Of a stretch of 64,000 nt of DNA, positions 7,977-16,715 are shown piece after piece. The notes beneath the pieces are model-generated. The model made no database searches. It saw only the letters and a list, made by a program, of their open reading frames with translations, and was not told where the DNA came from. A program made the translations under genes and the position numbers. Within the stretch, counting starts at the first letter, position 1. Each line of letters starts with the position of its first letter. The stretch is from JAPOKJ01 sp031421635 (lineage in GTDB: Bacteria; Pseudomonadota; Gammaproteobacteria; Burkholderiales; Burkholderiaceae_E), in contig JANOPA010000074.1 of the NCBI GenBank assembly GCA_031421635.1, forward strand, positions 43,986 through 107,985, given 5' to 3'.

Positions 7977-9113
7977 CTAGGGAAGTGGAATCAATACTCT
8001 GAAGTCGGTATGTCCAGGAACACTCTCTACATTGATCAAACCGTTATGCTGATGCACAAAGGTCTGAGCCAAAGTAAGCCCCAAGCCACTGCCGCCCTCG
8101 CGCCCAGAAACCAAGGGAAAGAAGATACGTTCTTTTATTTCCTCAGGAATTCCTGGTCCGTTATCAACTACATGCAAGTCTAATGCCAGCTTGTGTCGAA
8201 TCTTTGCAATCGTCACCTGCCGGGTCACACGAGTCCTCAGAGTAATGGCTCCTTTTCCTTGCATCGCCTGGGCAGCGTTGCGAGCAAGATTTAAAAAAGT
8301 CTGAATTAATTGCTCTTTATCACCCCGGAACTCGGGCAGACTGGCGTCGTAGTCGCGGACAAACTCCAAATCTTGTGAAAACTCTGCGAGTAAAACCGAG
8401 CGTACGCGCTCTAGAACTTCGTGAATATTGACATCACTCACGATTCGAGGCTGTCGATGCGGGGCGAGCAGGCGGTCCACTAACGATTGCAAGCGATCGG
8501 CTTCCTTGATGATGACCTGGGTGTATTCCTTCAGGCTCGGTAGTTTGAGCTCATATTCCAGCAACTGTGCCGCGCCGCGGATACCGCCAAGAGGGTTCTT
8601 GATTTCGTGCGCTAGATTTCGAACCAACTCCCGGTTAGCTTGTGCCGAGTCTAGAAAATGCTCCTCACGACCAAGACGATCACGTGCGTCACGCTGTGAA
8701 AACTCCATGAGTAGCGCGCCGAGAGAACCTTCCAGCACCACCGCGGTGAGATGCAAGTGAAGGACTTCGCGCCCATGACGCTCGAGGTTTATTTCGGTGC
8801 TTTTTTGCCCGAACTTATAGTTGCAAGCCTCCTCAAGGAGCTTATCAATCAAATGGCCATTCGTGAATAAACGCGAAAAAAAACCTCCTTTGAGACCGCT
8901 TAATGAAGTCTCAAACAACACTTCTGCCGCTTGATTCAAGAACACGGTGTGGCCAAGTTCATCCAGCACAACCGCCCCGGAGGCGAGTAGGTGGAGTCCT
9001 GCAAGTTGCGCAGGAACACTCTGTCGTCGATCCTGCAAAACTTCTCGCAGCCCACCTACAAGATGTCCTGCTTCATGGGAAGCCAGTGGAACGACCGGTG
9101 AACCCTTTGCCAT
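7977..9113 (-). CDS. ntrB: Nitrogen regulation sensor histidine kinase NtrB
   Basis: 378 residues. A PAS-like domain (about 40-120, VVLDELGHTVFLNQAAEVLF) is followed by the phosphorylated His box LAHEIKNPLGGIRGAAQLL and an ATPase domain with an N box around FLNLARNAAQAM and G boxes DNGPGIPEEI and GSGLGLTLAQ. There are no membrane segments, as expected for cytosolic NtrB, which is controlled by PII and phosphorylates or dephosphorylates NtrC. It starts nine bases after the preceding DUF4124 gene and so is co-transcribed with it. Confidence 0.94.
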   Translation of the reverse strand: MAKGSPVVPLASHEAGHLVGGLREVLQDRRQSVPAQLAGLHLLASGAVVLDELGHTVFLNQAAEVLFETSLSGLKGGFFSRLFTNGHLIDKLLEEACNYKFGQKSTEINLERHGREVLHLHLTAVVLEGSLGALLMEFSQRDARDRLGREEHFLDSAQANRELVRNLAHEIKNPLGGIRGAAQLLEYELKLPSLKEYTQVIIKEADRLQSLVDRLLAPHRQPRIVSDVNIHEVLERVRSVLLAEFSQDLEFVRDYDASLPEFRGDKEQLIQTFLNLARNAAQAMQGKGAITLRTRVTRQVTIAKIRHKLALDLHVVDNGPGIPEEIKERIFFPLVSGREGGSGLGLTLAQTFVHQHNGLINVESVPGHTDFRVLIPLP

Positions 9114-9122
9114 TTGGGTCCC

Positions 9123-9746
9123 CTACTCTTTCACGCTACCGAGTTCTTTCCTTAAGGCGCCAACATTGGACTCGCCTCTGGCAATGTCTTCCTTCATCTT
9201 TTGGACGCGATCCATGTATTTTTGGAAATTGCGTTCGTCGCCCTGGCGCTCGGGTTCACCGCTGTTGTAATCTTTTTTGAGCTCGCTGAGTTTGCCCTCC
9301 TCTTTCTTCAACTCATCTTCAATGATGCGACGGCGATCTGTATCGCGGGCTTTTTGAGTAGAGGCATCCACTTTTGGAAAGTCGCTCGGTGAGGACTTGG
9401 CGGCTGTTTGGGTCACAGACGAAGCGGCTCGAGCACCACCGGCTTGCGTTGCGGGAATTTTGGGTGCGGGTATGGTTGTGATTTGAGGAAGATCGATTTT
9501 TTTGCAGTTCTTGTCTCTTCCTGCGGTCAAGGTATTGTTGTATTCGACCACGCCGTTGCCTAGCTCGCAACGATAAATCTCTGCTTGCGCCGATCCGACC
9601 CAGGTCAAAGCGACTCCAGAAACGATAAGGGCACGGCGTACAAACGCCAAGCCCGTCGAGAGAGCCGCTGACGAAAATTTGGCCCATTGAAATTCCTTGG
9701 ACGAGGCTGCGTCGGAGGCATTCGCAAAGGAGAGCTGTTTATCCAT
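9123..9746 (-). CDS. DUF4124 protein with a coiled-coil C-terminus, in the gln operon
   Basis: 207 residues. A long charged leader precedes a hydrophobic segment (about 38-55) ending in AQA, consistent with a signal peptide or single anchor. The DUF4124 domain follows (EIYRCELGNGVVEYNNT), then an Ala/Pro linker and a highly charged helix (about 135-207, EDELKKEEGKLSELKKDY) predicted to be a coiled coil. Function is unknown. It lies between glnA and ntrB, nine bases before ntrB, so it probably shares their transcript and nitrogen control. An internal start nearer the hydrophobic segment is possible. Confidence 0.75.
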   Translation of the reverse strand: MDKQLSFANASDAASSKEFQWAKFSSAALSTGLAFVRRALIVSGVALTWVGSAQAEIYRCELGNGVVEYNNTLTAGRDKNCKKIDLPQITTIPAPKIPATQAGGARAASSVTQTAAKSSPSDFPKVDASTQKARDTDRRRIIEDELKKEEGKLSELKKDYNSGEPERQGDERNFQKYMDRVQKMKEDIARGESNVGALRKELGSVKE

Positions 9747-9778
9747 ACCTAAATACCCATCACAACTGGTCTTGATGA

Positions 9779-9820
9779 AAGAGACTGTATTTTATATCTC
9801 TTAATGTAGTTTCTTAAGAG
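9779..9820 (-). promoter_or_regulatory. Overlapping inverted repeats upstream of the DUF4124-ntrB-ntrC genes
   Basis: AAGAGA (9779-9784) pairs with TCTCTT (9797-9802), and CTCTTAA (9798-9804) also pairs with TTAAGAG (9814-9820), giving three alternating half-sites just upstream of the DUF4124 start at 9746. This arrangement suits a repressor operator or alternative 5' leader folds. No known consensus was recognised. Confidence 0.4.
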
Positions 9821-9838
9821 TTCGTGCTAATTCTACGC

Positions 9839-9866
9839 AAAAAGGGCAGCCTAGGCTGCCCTTTTT
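9839..9866 (-). terminator. Rho-independent terminator of glnA
   Basis: A perfect 13-base inverted repeat AAAAAGGGCAGCC (9839-9851), loop TA, GGCTGCCCTTTTT (9854-9866). It is symmetrical, so it can work in both directions, but only glnA (ending at 9935 on the minus strand) reads into it. It would separate strong glnA transcription from the ntrBC genes, with read-through or a second promoter feeding those. Confidence 0.9.
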
Positions 9867-9934
9867 ACTTCGTATAAGTGAAATTACAGCGCGTTAAAAG
9901 GTCGCGCGGCAACATCTCGTTCTTACACTATCTC

Positions 9935-11347
9935 TTACATCGAGTAATACATATCGAACTCAACCGGATGAGTGGTCATTCTGAAACGGGTTACTTCTTC
10001 CATTTTGAGACCAATATAAGCGTCGATCATGTCGTTCGTGAACACCCCACCACGAGTCAGGAACTCACGATCTTTGTCAAGATACTCGAGCGCTTGATCC
10101 AGGGAACTGCACACTGTAGGAATTTTTGCATCCTCTTCAGGAGGCAAGTCGTATAGGTTCTTGTCCGACGCTTCGCCAGGATGAATCTTGTTCTGGATAC
10201 CATCCAATCCGGCCATCATCATGGCTGTGAACGCCAAATACGAGTTTGCCGTTGGATCAGGGAAACGCACTTCAATGCGGCGAGCTTTAGGGCTTTGAAC
10301 GTAAGGAATACGGATCGAAGCGGAGCGATTACGGGCCGAATAAGCCAGTTTAACCGGCGCTTCAAAACCAGGAACCAAGCGCTTGTAGGAATTAGTACCA
10401 GGATTTGTGATGGCGTTCAAAGCACGGGCATGCTTGATAATGCCGCCGATGTAGTACAACGCGATATCGCTCAAACCAGCATAGCCGTCACCTGCAAACA
10501 GATTGTTGCCGTCTTTCCAGATGGATTGGTGAACGTGCATACCGGAGCCGTTGTCACCCACGACAGGCTTAGGCATAAAGGTTGCCGTTTTGCCATAGCT
10601 ATGGGCCACATTGGTTACAACGTACTTGAGGATTTGAGTCCAGTCTGCGCGTTGTACGAGGGTGCTGAACCTGGTGCCAATTTCGCACTGTCCAGGACCA
10701 GCGACTTCATGGTGATGAACTTCAACAGGTACACCCATTTGTTCCAGGATCAGGCACATTTCTGAGCGCATGTCCTGGAAGCTATCGACCGGAGGGACGG
10801 GAAAATAGCCGCCTTTGACCGCTGGACGATGACCGGTGTTGCCGCCTTCAAACTCTTTGCTAGTAGACCAGCTGGCCTCTTCAGAGTTGATTTTGACGCC
10901 ACAACCGCTCATGTCGACATTCCATGTCACCGAGTCGAAAATGAAGAATTCTGGCTCTGGACCGAAGAAGGCTGTGTCGCCAATGCCGGTCGACTTGAGA
11001 TAAGCTTCGCCGCGCTTAGCCAGCGAGCGTGGATCGCGCGAATAACCTTTACCATCACCCGGCTCGATGACGTCGCAGCTCAAAATGAGGGTGGGCTCTT
11101 CACGGAAAGGGTCCATGTTCGCGGTATTTGGATCGGGCATGAGAATCATGTCGGAGGCTTCAATGCCTTTCCAACCTGCGATGGACGAGCCGTCGAAAGC
11201 ATGGCCTTCTTTGAACTTGTTGTCATCGAAATGAGATTTCGGCACAGTCACGTGCTGCTCTTTGCCCTTGGTGTCAGTGAAGCGAAAATCAACGAATTTA
11301 ACTTCGTTGTCTGCCACCATTTTCATGACGTCTTTTGCCGTCTTCAT
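9935..11347 (-). CDS. glnA: Glutamine synthetase, type I
   Basis: 470 residues, standard for the dodecameric type I enzyme that makes glutamine from glutamate, ammonia and ATP. The start is the ATG at 11347 (MKTAKDVMKMV) with GGAG upstream. Seen: the DGSSIAGW segment, the active-site region HHEVAGPGQCEIG, the NPGTNSYKRLVPGFEAP loop, RNRSASIRIP, and near the C-terminus LYDLPPEE, which corresponds to the Tyr adenylylation site (NLYDLP), so control by GlnE is likely. Transcription is probably sigma-54/NtrC dependent from the promoter at about 11400. Confidence 0.97.
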   Translation of the reverse strand: MKTAKDVMKMVADNEVKFVDFRFTDTKGKEQHVTVPKSHFDDNKFKEGHAFDGSSIAGWKGIEASDMILMPDPNTANMDPFREEPTLILSCDVIEPGDGKGYSRDPRSLAKRGEAYLKSTGIGDTAFFGPEPEFFIFDSVTWNVDMSGCGVKINSEEASWSTSKEFEGGNTGHRPAVKGGYFPVPPVDSFQDMRSEMCLILEQMGVPVEVHHHEVAGPGQCEIGTRFSTLVQRADWTQILKYVVTNVAHSYGKTATFMPKPVVGDNGSGMHVHQSIWKDGNNLFAGDGYAGLSDIALYYIGGIIKHARALNAITNPGTNSYKRLVPGFEAPVKLAYSARNRSASIRIPYVQSPKARRIEVRFPDPTANSYLAFTAMMMAGLDGIQNKIHPGEASDKNLYDLPPEEDAKIPTVCSSLDQALEYLDKDREFLTRGGVFTNDMIDAYIGLKMEEVTRFRMTTHPVEFDMYYSM

Positions 11348-11398
11348 CCTAGTATTCTCCAGATTGAGTAAAAGTATCGTTGCGAGAACCGCAAGAGA

Positions 11399-11414
11399 AG
11401 CAGAAAACATGCCA
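11399..11414 (-). promoter_or_regulatory. Sigma-54 (RpoN) promoter of glnA
   Basis: On the minus strand the sequence is TGGCATG-TTTT-CTGCT, against the consensus TGGCACG-N4-TTGCW. The invariant GG and GC doublets are ten bases apart, exactly as required. Predicted transcription start is near 11387, giving a leader of about 40 bases before the glnA ATG at 11347. Confidence 0.8.
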
Positions 11415-11627
11415 TCCCAAGCTGAGTCCTGAATTAGTCACTTGGACGCTCCAAGCTTAGACGGCAAAGCTCAATAGTTAGGCCATCCGCGCATCAAGTA
11501 GCGCCGCTATTCTATGCCATGCCAAGATTTCAACCCCTTGGAATCGCAATTTTTGTTAAGGGCATGATCAAATTGCAGTTTTAAGCTTGCTTTAATTTAC
11601 GCACAGAAATTGAGCGATTTATGTTAT

Positions 11628-11673
11628 TGCACCAATTTGATTCGCTAATCCTTTATTGCACCAAATACGTGCA
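11628..11673 (-). promoter_or_regulatory. NtrC enhancer sites upstream of glnA
   Basis: TGCACC-AAATA-CGTGCA at 11657-11673 matches the NtrC palindrome TGCACC-N5-GGTGCA at 11 of 12 positions. A second, weaker copy (TGCACC-AATTT-GATTCG) lies at 11628-11644, with centres 29 bases apart, close to three helical turns. Both lie roughly 230-290 bases upstream of the sigma-54 promoter, beside the 3' end of hemW. The rest of the 356-base gap holds no gene. Confidence 0.72.
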
Positions 11674-11703
11674 TCGCCTTTCTTTTAAATTATCGCAAAA
11701 AAT

Positions 11704-12960
11704 TCAGGCTAGAAAAAGCATTTGTAGATCGTTCAAGAATTGAAATCCACGCGCACTGGGTTCGTGTCGGAAGGGATTCTCGGTCAAAAGTCCCGTTCGA
11801 GTTGCCTCCCCAATCGACGCTTGAATTCGGGTCAGGGACATTCCAGTGCGCTCAGTAAACATGCTGGTCGGCACTCCTTGACGTAGCCGAAGAGTATTCA
11901 GAAAATATTCAAAACAAAGATCATCGGCCTGCAAGACGCGCTCAAGCTCAAGCGCAGATTGGGTACCGATAGGGCTGGATGCCACTCCTAACAAGCCCAA
12001 ACCTCCACTCTCGTTCGGGTCTGATTTTGACGGACCTAAGAGTCGGTTCATATAATCGTCGGGCTTGCGAAACTTTTGCTGGCGCACAATCCGATCATGG
12101 AAACTGAGCTTGCCGTGAGCCCCCGCGCCTAACCCAAGATAATCGCCAAACTGCCAGTAATTCATGTTGTGCTGACAGCGCTTTCCCGCCTTGGCGTAGG
12201 CGGAAACTTCGTAATGTTCTAGGCCATGAGCTGAAGTTAAACGCTCAATTTGATCTTGCATTTCGCTGATGTGATCTTCCTCGGGCAACACGGGTGGGTA
12301 CTTTGCGAACAAGGTGTTCGGCTCTAAGGTGAGCTGGTAATAGGACAGATGGGGCGGGTCTTGCTCAAGAGCAAGATTGATTTCGAGCTCAAGATCTTCC
12401 AACGTTTGAGAAGGTAGTCCATACATCAAATCAATGTTAAAGCTCTCGAAACAGCGCCGCGCCACCTGGATTGCATCGAAGGCTTGCTTGGAGCTATGCA
12501 CCCGCCCGAGGCGCTTAAGAGCTTCATCGGAAAAGCTTTGAACGCCGATCGATAGTCGATTGATTCCGGCCTTAGCGAAACCTTCATAACGCTCCGCTTC
12601 GAAGGTGCCTGGATTGGCCTCCAGAGTGATCTCGCATTGTGGACGGAGTTGAAAGCGACTACGCAAAATGCCGAGCAACCGGTCAATAGAGGGTGCAGAG
12701 AATAAGCTAGGAGTGCCCCCACCGATAAAAATACTTTCTACCGTTCGGCCCCAAACCAAAGGAGCACTTTGATCGCAATCAACCTCTAGGGCGTCGAGAT
12801 AGCGTGCTTCCGACGGCGCAAAATCTTGCACGGCGGCGCTACTGCGCTCGTGTGAATTGAAATCACAATAGGGGCATTTTCGAATACACCAAGGCAGATG
12901 AATATAAAGCGATAAGGGAGGAGAAACCTTTAACCCTTCATTGAGCCCAAACTTGGTCAT
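11704..12960 (-). CDS. hemW: HemW-family radical SAM protein (heme chaperone)
   Basis: 418 residues. The radical SAM cluster motif CxxxCxxC is present as CIRKCPYCDF near residue 27, preceded by PLSLYIHLPW, with IFIGGGTPSLF, EANPGTFE, RLSIGVQSF, the FNIDLMYGLPSQT segment and a C-terminal HemN-type domain. HemW proteins bind heme and are proposed heme chaperones; older annotation calls them coproporphyrinogen III oxidase. This version has the short CxxxCxxC form without the extra Cys of HemN. It starts 14 bases after rdgB and belongs to the rph-rdgB-hemW group. Confidence 0.93.
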   Translation of the reverse strand: MTKFGLNEGLKVSPPLSLYIHLPWCIRKCPYCDFNSHERSSAAVQDFAPSEARYLDALEVDCDQSAPLVWGRTVESIFIGGGTPSLFSAPSIDRLLGILRSRFQLRPQCEITLEANPGTFEAERYEGFAKAGINRLSIGVQSFSDEALKRLGRVHSSKQAFDAIQVARRCFESFNIDLMYGLPSQTLEDLELEINLALEQDPPHLSYYQLTLEPNTLFAKYPPVLPEEDHISEMQDQIERLTSAHGLEHYEVSAYAKAGKRCQHNMNYWQFGDYLGLGAGAHGKLSFHDRIVRQQKFRKPDDYMNRLLGPSKSDPNESGGLGLLGVASSPIGTQSALELERVLQADDLCFEYFLNTLRLRQGVPTSMFTERTGMSLTRIQASIGEATRTGLLTENPFRHEPSARGFQFLNDLQMLFLA

Positions 12961-12974
12961 AAAAACCTTGTGAA

Positions 12975-13625
12975 CTAGAGCATCCCGATCAAGCGCTGCA
13001 ACGCCTGAGCACGATGACTGTACTGATTTTTTTGTTCGACGCTCATTTGAGCAGCCGTCATCCCGAGCGGAGGAATTAGAAAGTGCGGGTCGTAGCCGAA
13101 CCCGCCATCGCCCTGTGGTTCAGCCAAAACTTCGCCCCACCAACGACCTTCAGCGATTCTTGGACAGGGGTCGGTAGCCGTATCAACCCACACCAGAATA
13201 CAGTAGTAATAGGCGGAGGCAAGGCCAGGGTTATGCCTATCTTGTGCGCGCGCAGCAGTCGCGACCCCATCAGTAAATGCATTGCGACCTTGCCTGCGAA
13301 GCTCTGAAACCAGAAACGCGTTATTGGCCGCGTCGCCCTCGCCTCGGCCAGCACGGTCGGAATACCTTGCCGAAAACACTCCTGGCGCATTATCGAGTAT
13401 GGGTACGCAAATTCCTGAATCATCGGCCAGAGCTGGCAAGCCGGTTTGCGCCGAAGCATTTTTAGCTTTTCGTAAGGCGTTTTCGACGAAAGTCTCAAAA
13501 GGCTCATCTGTTTCCTTAACTCCCAAGGCGGCCTGCGAGACGACCTCCCAACCTTTCGGAGCCAACAACTGCCCAAACTCCCGGAGTTTGCCTTGATTGC
13601 CAGAGGCCAAGACAAGACGATTCAT
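12975..13625 (-). CDS. rdgB: dITP/XTP pyrophosphatase
   Basis: 216 residues from the ATG at 13625 (MNRLVLASGNQGK). The nucleotide-binding SGNQGKLREF is at the N-terminus and LPALADDSGICV carries the metal ligands. FGYDPHFL and SHRAQALQRL are the usual C-terminal motifs. RdgB/Ham1 hydrolyses dITP, XTP and ITP to monophosphates and keeps them out of DNA. The protein has a longer middle segment (around YYYCILVWVDTATDP) than the E. coli enzyme. It lies between rph (20 bases upstream) and hemW. Confidence 0.93.
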   Translation of the reverse strand: MNRLVLASGNQGKLREFGQLLAPKGWEVVSQAALGVKETDEPFETFVENALRKAKNASAQTGLPALADDSGICVPILDNAPGVFSARYSDRAGRGEGDAANNAFLVSELRRQGRNAFTDGVATAARAQDRHNPGLASAYYYCILVWVDTATDPCPRIAEGRWWGEVLAEPQGDGGFGYDPHFLIPPLGMTAAQMSVEQKNQYSHRAQALQRLIGML

Positions 13626-13645
13626 GAACGAAGTTTCATTGCGAT

Positions 13646-14389
13646 TTAGACCAAGGCTTTCTTTTGCGCGTCGCAAAGCCGCTCGCAACCCAAGCGCCCT
13701 AGTGCCAGGAGTCGTTCGAGCTGTTCAGCAGAAAAAGGCTCGCCTTCGGCCGTGCCTTGAATTTCAATAAAGCCTCCGCTACCCGTCATCACTAAATTCA
13801 AATCAGTATCGGCCGCCGAGTCCTCATCGTAATCAAGGTCTAAAACCGCCTGCCCTTGATGAACGCCAACAGACACGGCCGCCACGGAATCGCGAATGGG
13901 TGAGATCTGTAAAAGCCCCGCCTTAAGCATTCCGTTAATCGCATCGCATAGGGCAACGTAGGCTCCGGTAATGGACGCCGTTCTAGTGCCCCCGTCGGCC
14001 TGCAACACGTCGCAATCTAATGTGATGGTTCTTTCCCCGAGCTTCTGCATATCAATGACAGCACGCAAGCTGCGACCAATCAGACGCTGAATTTCTTGAG
14101 TGCGCCCGCTTTGCTTGCCGCGAGCCGCCTCACGGTCGCTGCGGGTATGAGTGGCGCGAGGCAACATGCCGTATTCAGCAGTCACCCAGCCCTGTCCCTT
14201 GCCCCTTAAGAAACCAGGCACCTTTTCTTCGACCGACGCAGTACATAACACGCGCGTTTGCCCAAAGCTCACGAGGACCGAGCCTTCGGCGTGTTTGGTA
14301 AAGCCTCGAACGATTTTAACCTCACGCATTTGCTCGGGAAGCCTACCTGAGGGACGTTGATTGGGAAGCTTTTGAGAATCTTGGGACAC
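13646..14389 (-). CDS. rph: Ribonuclease PH
   Basis: 247 residues, full length for RNase PH, the phosphate-dependent 3'-5' exoribonuclease that trims tRNA 3' ends. The start is a GTG at 14389, which keeps the family N-terminal segment RPSGRLPEQMREV. Seen: TKHAEGSVLVSFG, LCTASVEEKVPGFLRG, QEIQRLIGRSLRAV, LDCDVLQADGGTRTASI and the C-terminal VMTGSGGFIEIQGTAEG. It heads an rph-rdgB-hemW run. Confidence 0.94.
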   Translation of the reverse strand: MSQDSQKLPNQRPSGRLPEQMREVKIVRGFTKHAEGSVLVSFGQTRVLCTASVEEKVPGFLRGKGQGWVTAEYGMLPRATHTRSDREAARGKQSGRTQEIQRLIGRSLRAVIDMQKLGERTITLDCDVLQADGGTRTASITGAYVALCDAINGMLKAGLLQISPIRDSVAAVSVGVHQGQAVLDLDYDEDSAADTDLNLVMTGSGGFIEIQGTAEGEPFSAEQLERLLALGRLGCERLCDAQKKALV

Positions 14390-14424
14390 GGGTTTCCAAC
14401 TTTAAAAAAGCGAAGAGTACACCC

Positions 14425-14436
14425 TCCGAATTCGGA
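14425..14436. promoter_or_regulatory. Perfect 12-bp palindrome between the PP2C and rph genes
   Basis: TCCGAATTCGGA lies 36 bases upstream of the rph start, within slightly longer CCTC/GAGG flanks. It could be an operator or a short hairpin in the rph leader. Confidence 0.3.
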
Positions 14437-14508
14437 TGAGGCGAATCAGGGCGTCGGGATTGTCGATTGTTGGAGTATTAATGCGAACCGAGAGCATCCG
14501 TCTGACGC

Positions 14509-15489
14509 TCAGGGTTTAACTTTTGCCCTAGGTAACTCATTGGCCAGGATCGGCAAATCACTATTCGACCCTTTGATCGAAGCGGGGTCGCTACGTTCAA
14601 TCGCAGCCTTGATCTCCCGGATGGTCTGCTCAATTTCATCGTCTGATAAATCGCCGGAAGCCTCACTAAACTCCACGCCTTCGAGACCAATGGTGGTAGT
14701 CACAGCGCCATCCGGCATTTCACCCGAGGACACTTGAGTATCGGTTAAGTTGTCGCCCTCCCATTGCATGGCTAGTGCGGTAGTGTTGTCCGCACCTTCG
14801 CCTTCACGCTCAATCGCCATCTGAACCAAGCGGGGTACGGCGACATTGACCGGCGTGCGGGCAAAGGCGGTACACACCTCAATGTCGCCAAGTGCGGACC
14901 AAACGCCATCACTGCACAGCATCAGCACATCGCCCGGAAGCAAATTCTCTGGCCCACCAATTTCAACCGTGGGCTCAATAGGAGACCCTAGACAATTTAG
15001 TACCTTATTACGCTCGGGATGGCGGTGTTGCTCGCCTTCGGCAATTAAACCGAGGTTAACCAGAGTCTGCACTTTGGAATGATCCATCGTGCGAGCATGA
15101 GTACGGTTTGCGCGCAAAAGATAAAAGCGCGAATCTCCGCTATGCGCCCACCAAACCTTGCCATGCTGAACAATCGCAGCAACCAATGTGGTTCGGGGTG
15201 ACTCGGGCAATTGGCTTTCGTCGTAATAACGCAAAATATCCCTGTGCGCTCGGCGAAATCCGGCATCCATAAACGCCGCGGGGTCGTCGACTGAAGCCTT
15301 CACCTGCGATTGAAAATAACTGCCCATCGCACGAAGTGACAATTGAGCCGCGACCTCTCCCTGGGCGTGACCGCCCATCCCGTCCGCAACCACCATAAGT
15401 AGCGTGTCACGGGTGTAGCTATAGCCCATACGGTCTTGGTTGACTTTTCGGCCACCAAGTAAAGAATCCTGAAAAATGGAAAAACGCAA
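14509..15489 (-). CDS. PP2C-family Ser/Thr protein phosphatase
   Basis: 326 residues. The PP2C metal-binding motifs are VNQDRMGY near the N-terminus, VADGMGGHAQGEVAAQ, WWAHSGDSRFYL, LCSDGVWSAL and EGADNTTALAM. The C-terminal 75 residues are an acidic, Ser-rich tail (LSDDEIEQTIREI). The only upstream start is a TTG at 15489 with AGGGAAG just before it. It lies downstream of a Ser/Thr kinase on the same strand, so the two probably set the phosphorylation of shared targets (inference). The rph-rdgB-hemW group follows. Confidence 0.9.
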   Translation of the reverse strand: MRFSIFQDSLLGGRKVNQDRMGYSYTRDTLLMVVADGMGGHAQGEVAAQLSLRAMGSYFQSQVKASVDDPAAFMDAGFRRAHRDILRYYDESQLPESPRTTLVAAIVQHGKVWWAHSGDSRFYLLRANRTHARTMDHSKVQTLVNLGLIAEGEQHRHPERNKVLNCLGSPIEPTVEIGGPENLLPGDVLMLCSDGVWSALGDIEVCTAFARTPVNVAVPRLVQMAIEREGEGADNTTALAMQWEGDNLTDTQVSSGEMPDGAVTTTIGLEGVEFSEASGDLSDDEIEQTIREIKAAIERSDPASIKGSNSDLPILANELPRAKVKP

Positions 15490-15585
15490 CTGACTTCCCT
15501 GTTGTGTATCTATCTAGTCTTTGTCTAGTGTTCGATTTATTAAGTCCGCCTAAAAGGCCTTGCTGAATTCTTTGATTCTTAGTAT

Positions 15586-16635
15586 TTACGTAGTCTCGGC
15601 CTTTAAAGCCTTGTCCGCAGCCTTCATCTTACTGGCATCCTGTTTTCGGGCGTTCGCTTTCGCTTCGGCGCGACGCCCCGAAAAGCGCCCAATCAAGGTG
15701 TCAAACCAACGGCCGCTGGTGGACGCTTTGAGTGTATCGGTTTGTACAACAATATTTCTAAGCGCGCGTTGCAGAGCGAAAACGCTCTGAGGTCGCTCCA
15801 TGCTATTAAGCTTCAGACACCAATCCAAAACGTCGACAATCGGATGCGAATAATACCCGCGCAGTTTGGCAATATTTGCGGGCATGCGATCGTCGAGCTC
15901 GCGCTGATCAGCGGGCTGGGGTGGCGCACCCGTCATGCAGGCGTACATAGTCGCACCGAGGCTATAAATGTCGGTCCACGGACCCAACTGAGGTTGTCGC
16001 CGATAAAGCTCAGGGGCTGCAAAGCCCGGGGTATACATCGGAAAAATTTTGCCTCCAACCGAATCCAGGATTTTTCGGGCGGCTCCAAAGTCGAGTAGCA
16101 AAGGCGATCCGTCCATACGCACAAAAATATTGGCAGGCTTTAGATCAAGATGCAAAAGGCGATTCGCGTGTACCTCACGCAAGCCGTTCATCACCAAGGT
16201 AAACAAGCGCAAAACGTGGCGCTCTGGCAACACCAACCCAGCCGTTTTACCGCGATTCTTTAAAACGATCTCTTGAAGGCTACGACCTTGCTCGAAAGTC
16301 ATCACCATATAAACGGTATCGTTGGCCCGAAAAAAATTCACCACCCGAACCACATTGGGGTGAAAAATTTGGGCAAGCGTTCGCCCTTCTTCAAAGAAAC
16401 ATTTTAGGCCATTGCGAAAAACACTAAGATGCTCAGGTGGCACTCTTGGCGCGAGCTCTCCTGCCACACGTTTAACCAAGGTGCTCGGCATGTATTCTTT
16501 GATCGCGAAGCGATTACCTTGCGCATCATCAGCCAGATAAACAATGGAGAAGCCTCCACTGGCTATCTTTCTTACGATACGATAGTCACTGACCAGCAGA
16601 CCATCGGGCAGGGGCGCGTTTTGTTGGGATCCCAT
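15586..16635 (-). CDS. Hanks-type Ser/Thr protein kinase
   Basis: 349 residues. Kinase domain at about 17-280: glycine loop IASGGFSIVYL, ATP-binding Lys in AIKEYMP, catalytic loop HLDLKPANIFV, DFG as DFGAARKI, activation segment reaching TPGFAAPELY and the conserved WTDIYSLGATMY. No membrane segment or sensor domain follows, only a basic Lys/Ala-rich tail, so it is cytosolic. Its presumed partner phosphatase lies 96 bases downstream. The pair next to rph-rdgB-hemW is a recurrent Burkholderiales arrangement. Divergent from yicC. Confidence 0.92.
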   Translation of the reverse strand: MGSQQNAPLPDGLLVSDYRIVRKIASGGFSIVYLADDAQGNRFAIKEYMPSTLVKRVAGELAPRVPPEHLSVFRNGLKCFFEEGRTLAQIFHPNVVRVVNFFRANDTVYMVMTFEQGRSLQEIVLKNRGKTAGLVLPERHVLRLFTLVMNGLREVHANRLLHLDLKPANIFVRMDGSPLLLDFGAARKILDSVGGKIFPMYTPGFAAPELYRRQPQLGPWTDIYSLGATMYACMTGAPPQPADQRELDDRMPANIAKLRGYYSHPIVDVLDWCLKLNSMERPQSVFALQRALRNIVVQTDTLKASTSGRWFDTLIGRFSGRRAEAKANARKQDASKMKAADKALKAETT

Positions 16636-16715
16636 TGCCCCCTATTCTAGCCGTAAGCGAGTGGTTTTTGCACTCTCGACCGACCTTTCAACCTACTCAG
16701 AACCTCTCCCCATCC

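Noticed and set aside
10181..11371. Long plus-strand ORFs (194 and 180 codons) opposite glnA
   Set aside because: They are antisense shadows of a highly conserved, fully intact glutamine synthetase gene, have no ribosome site and no recognisable domain.
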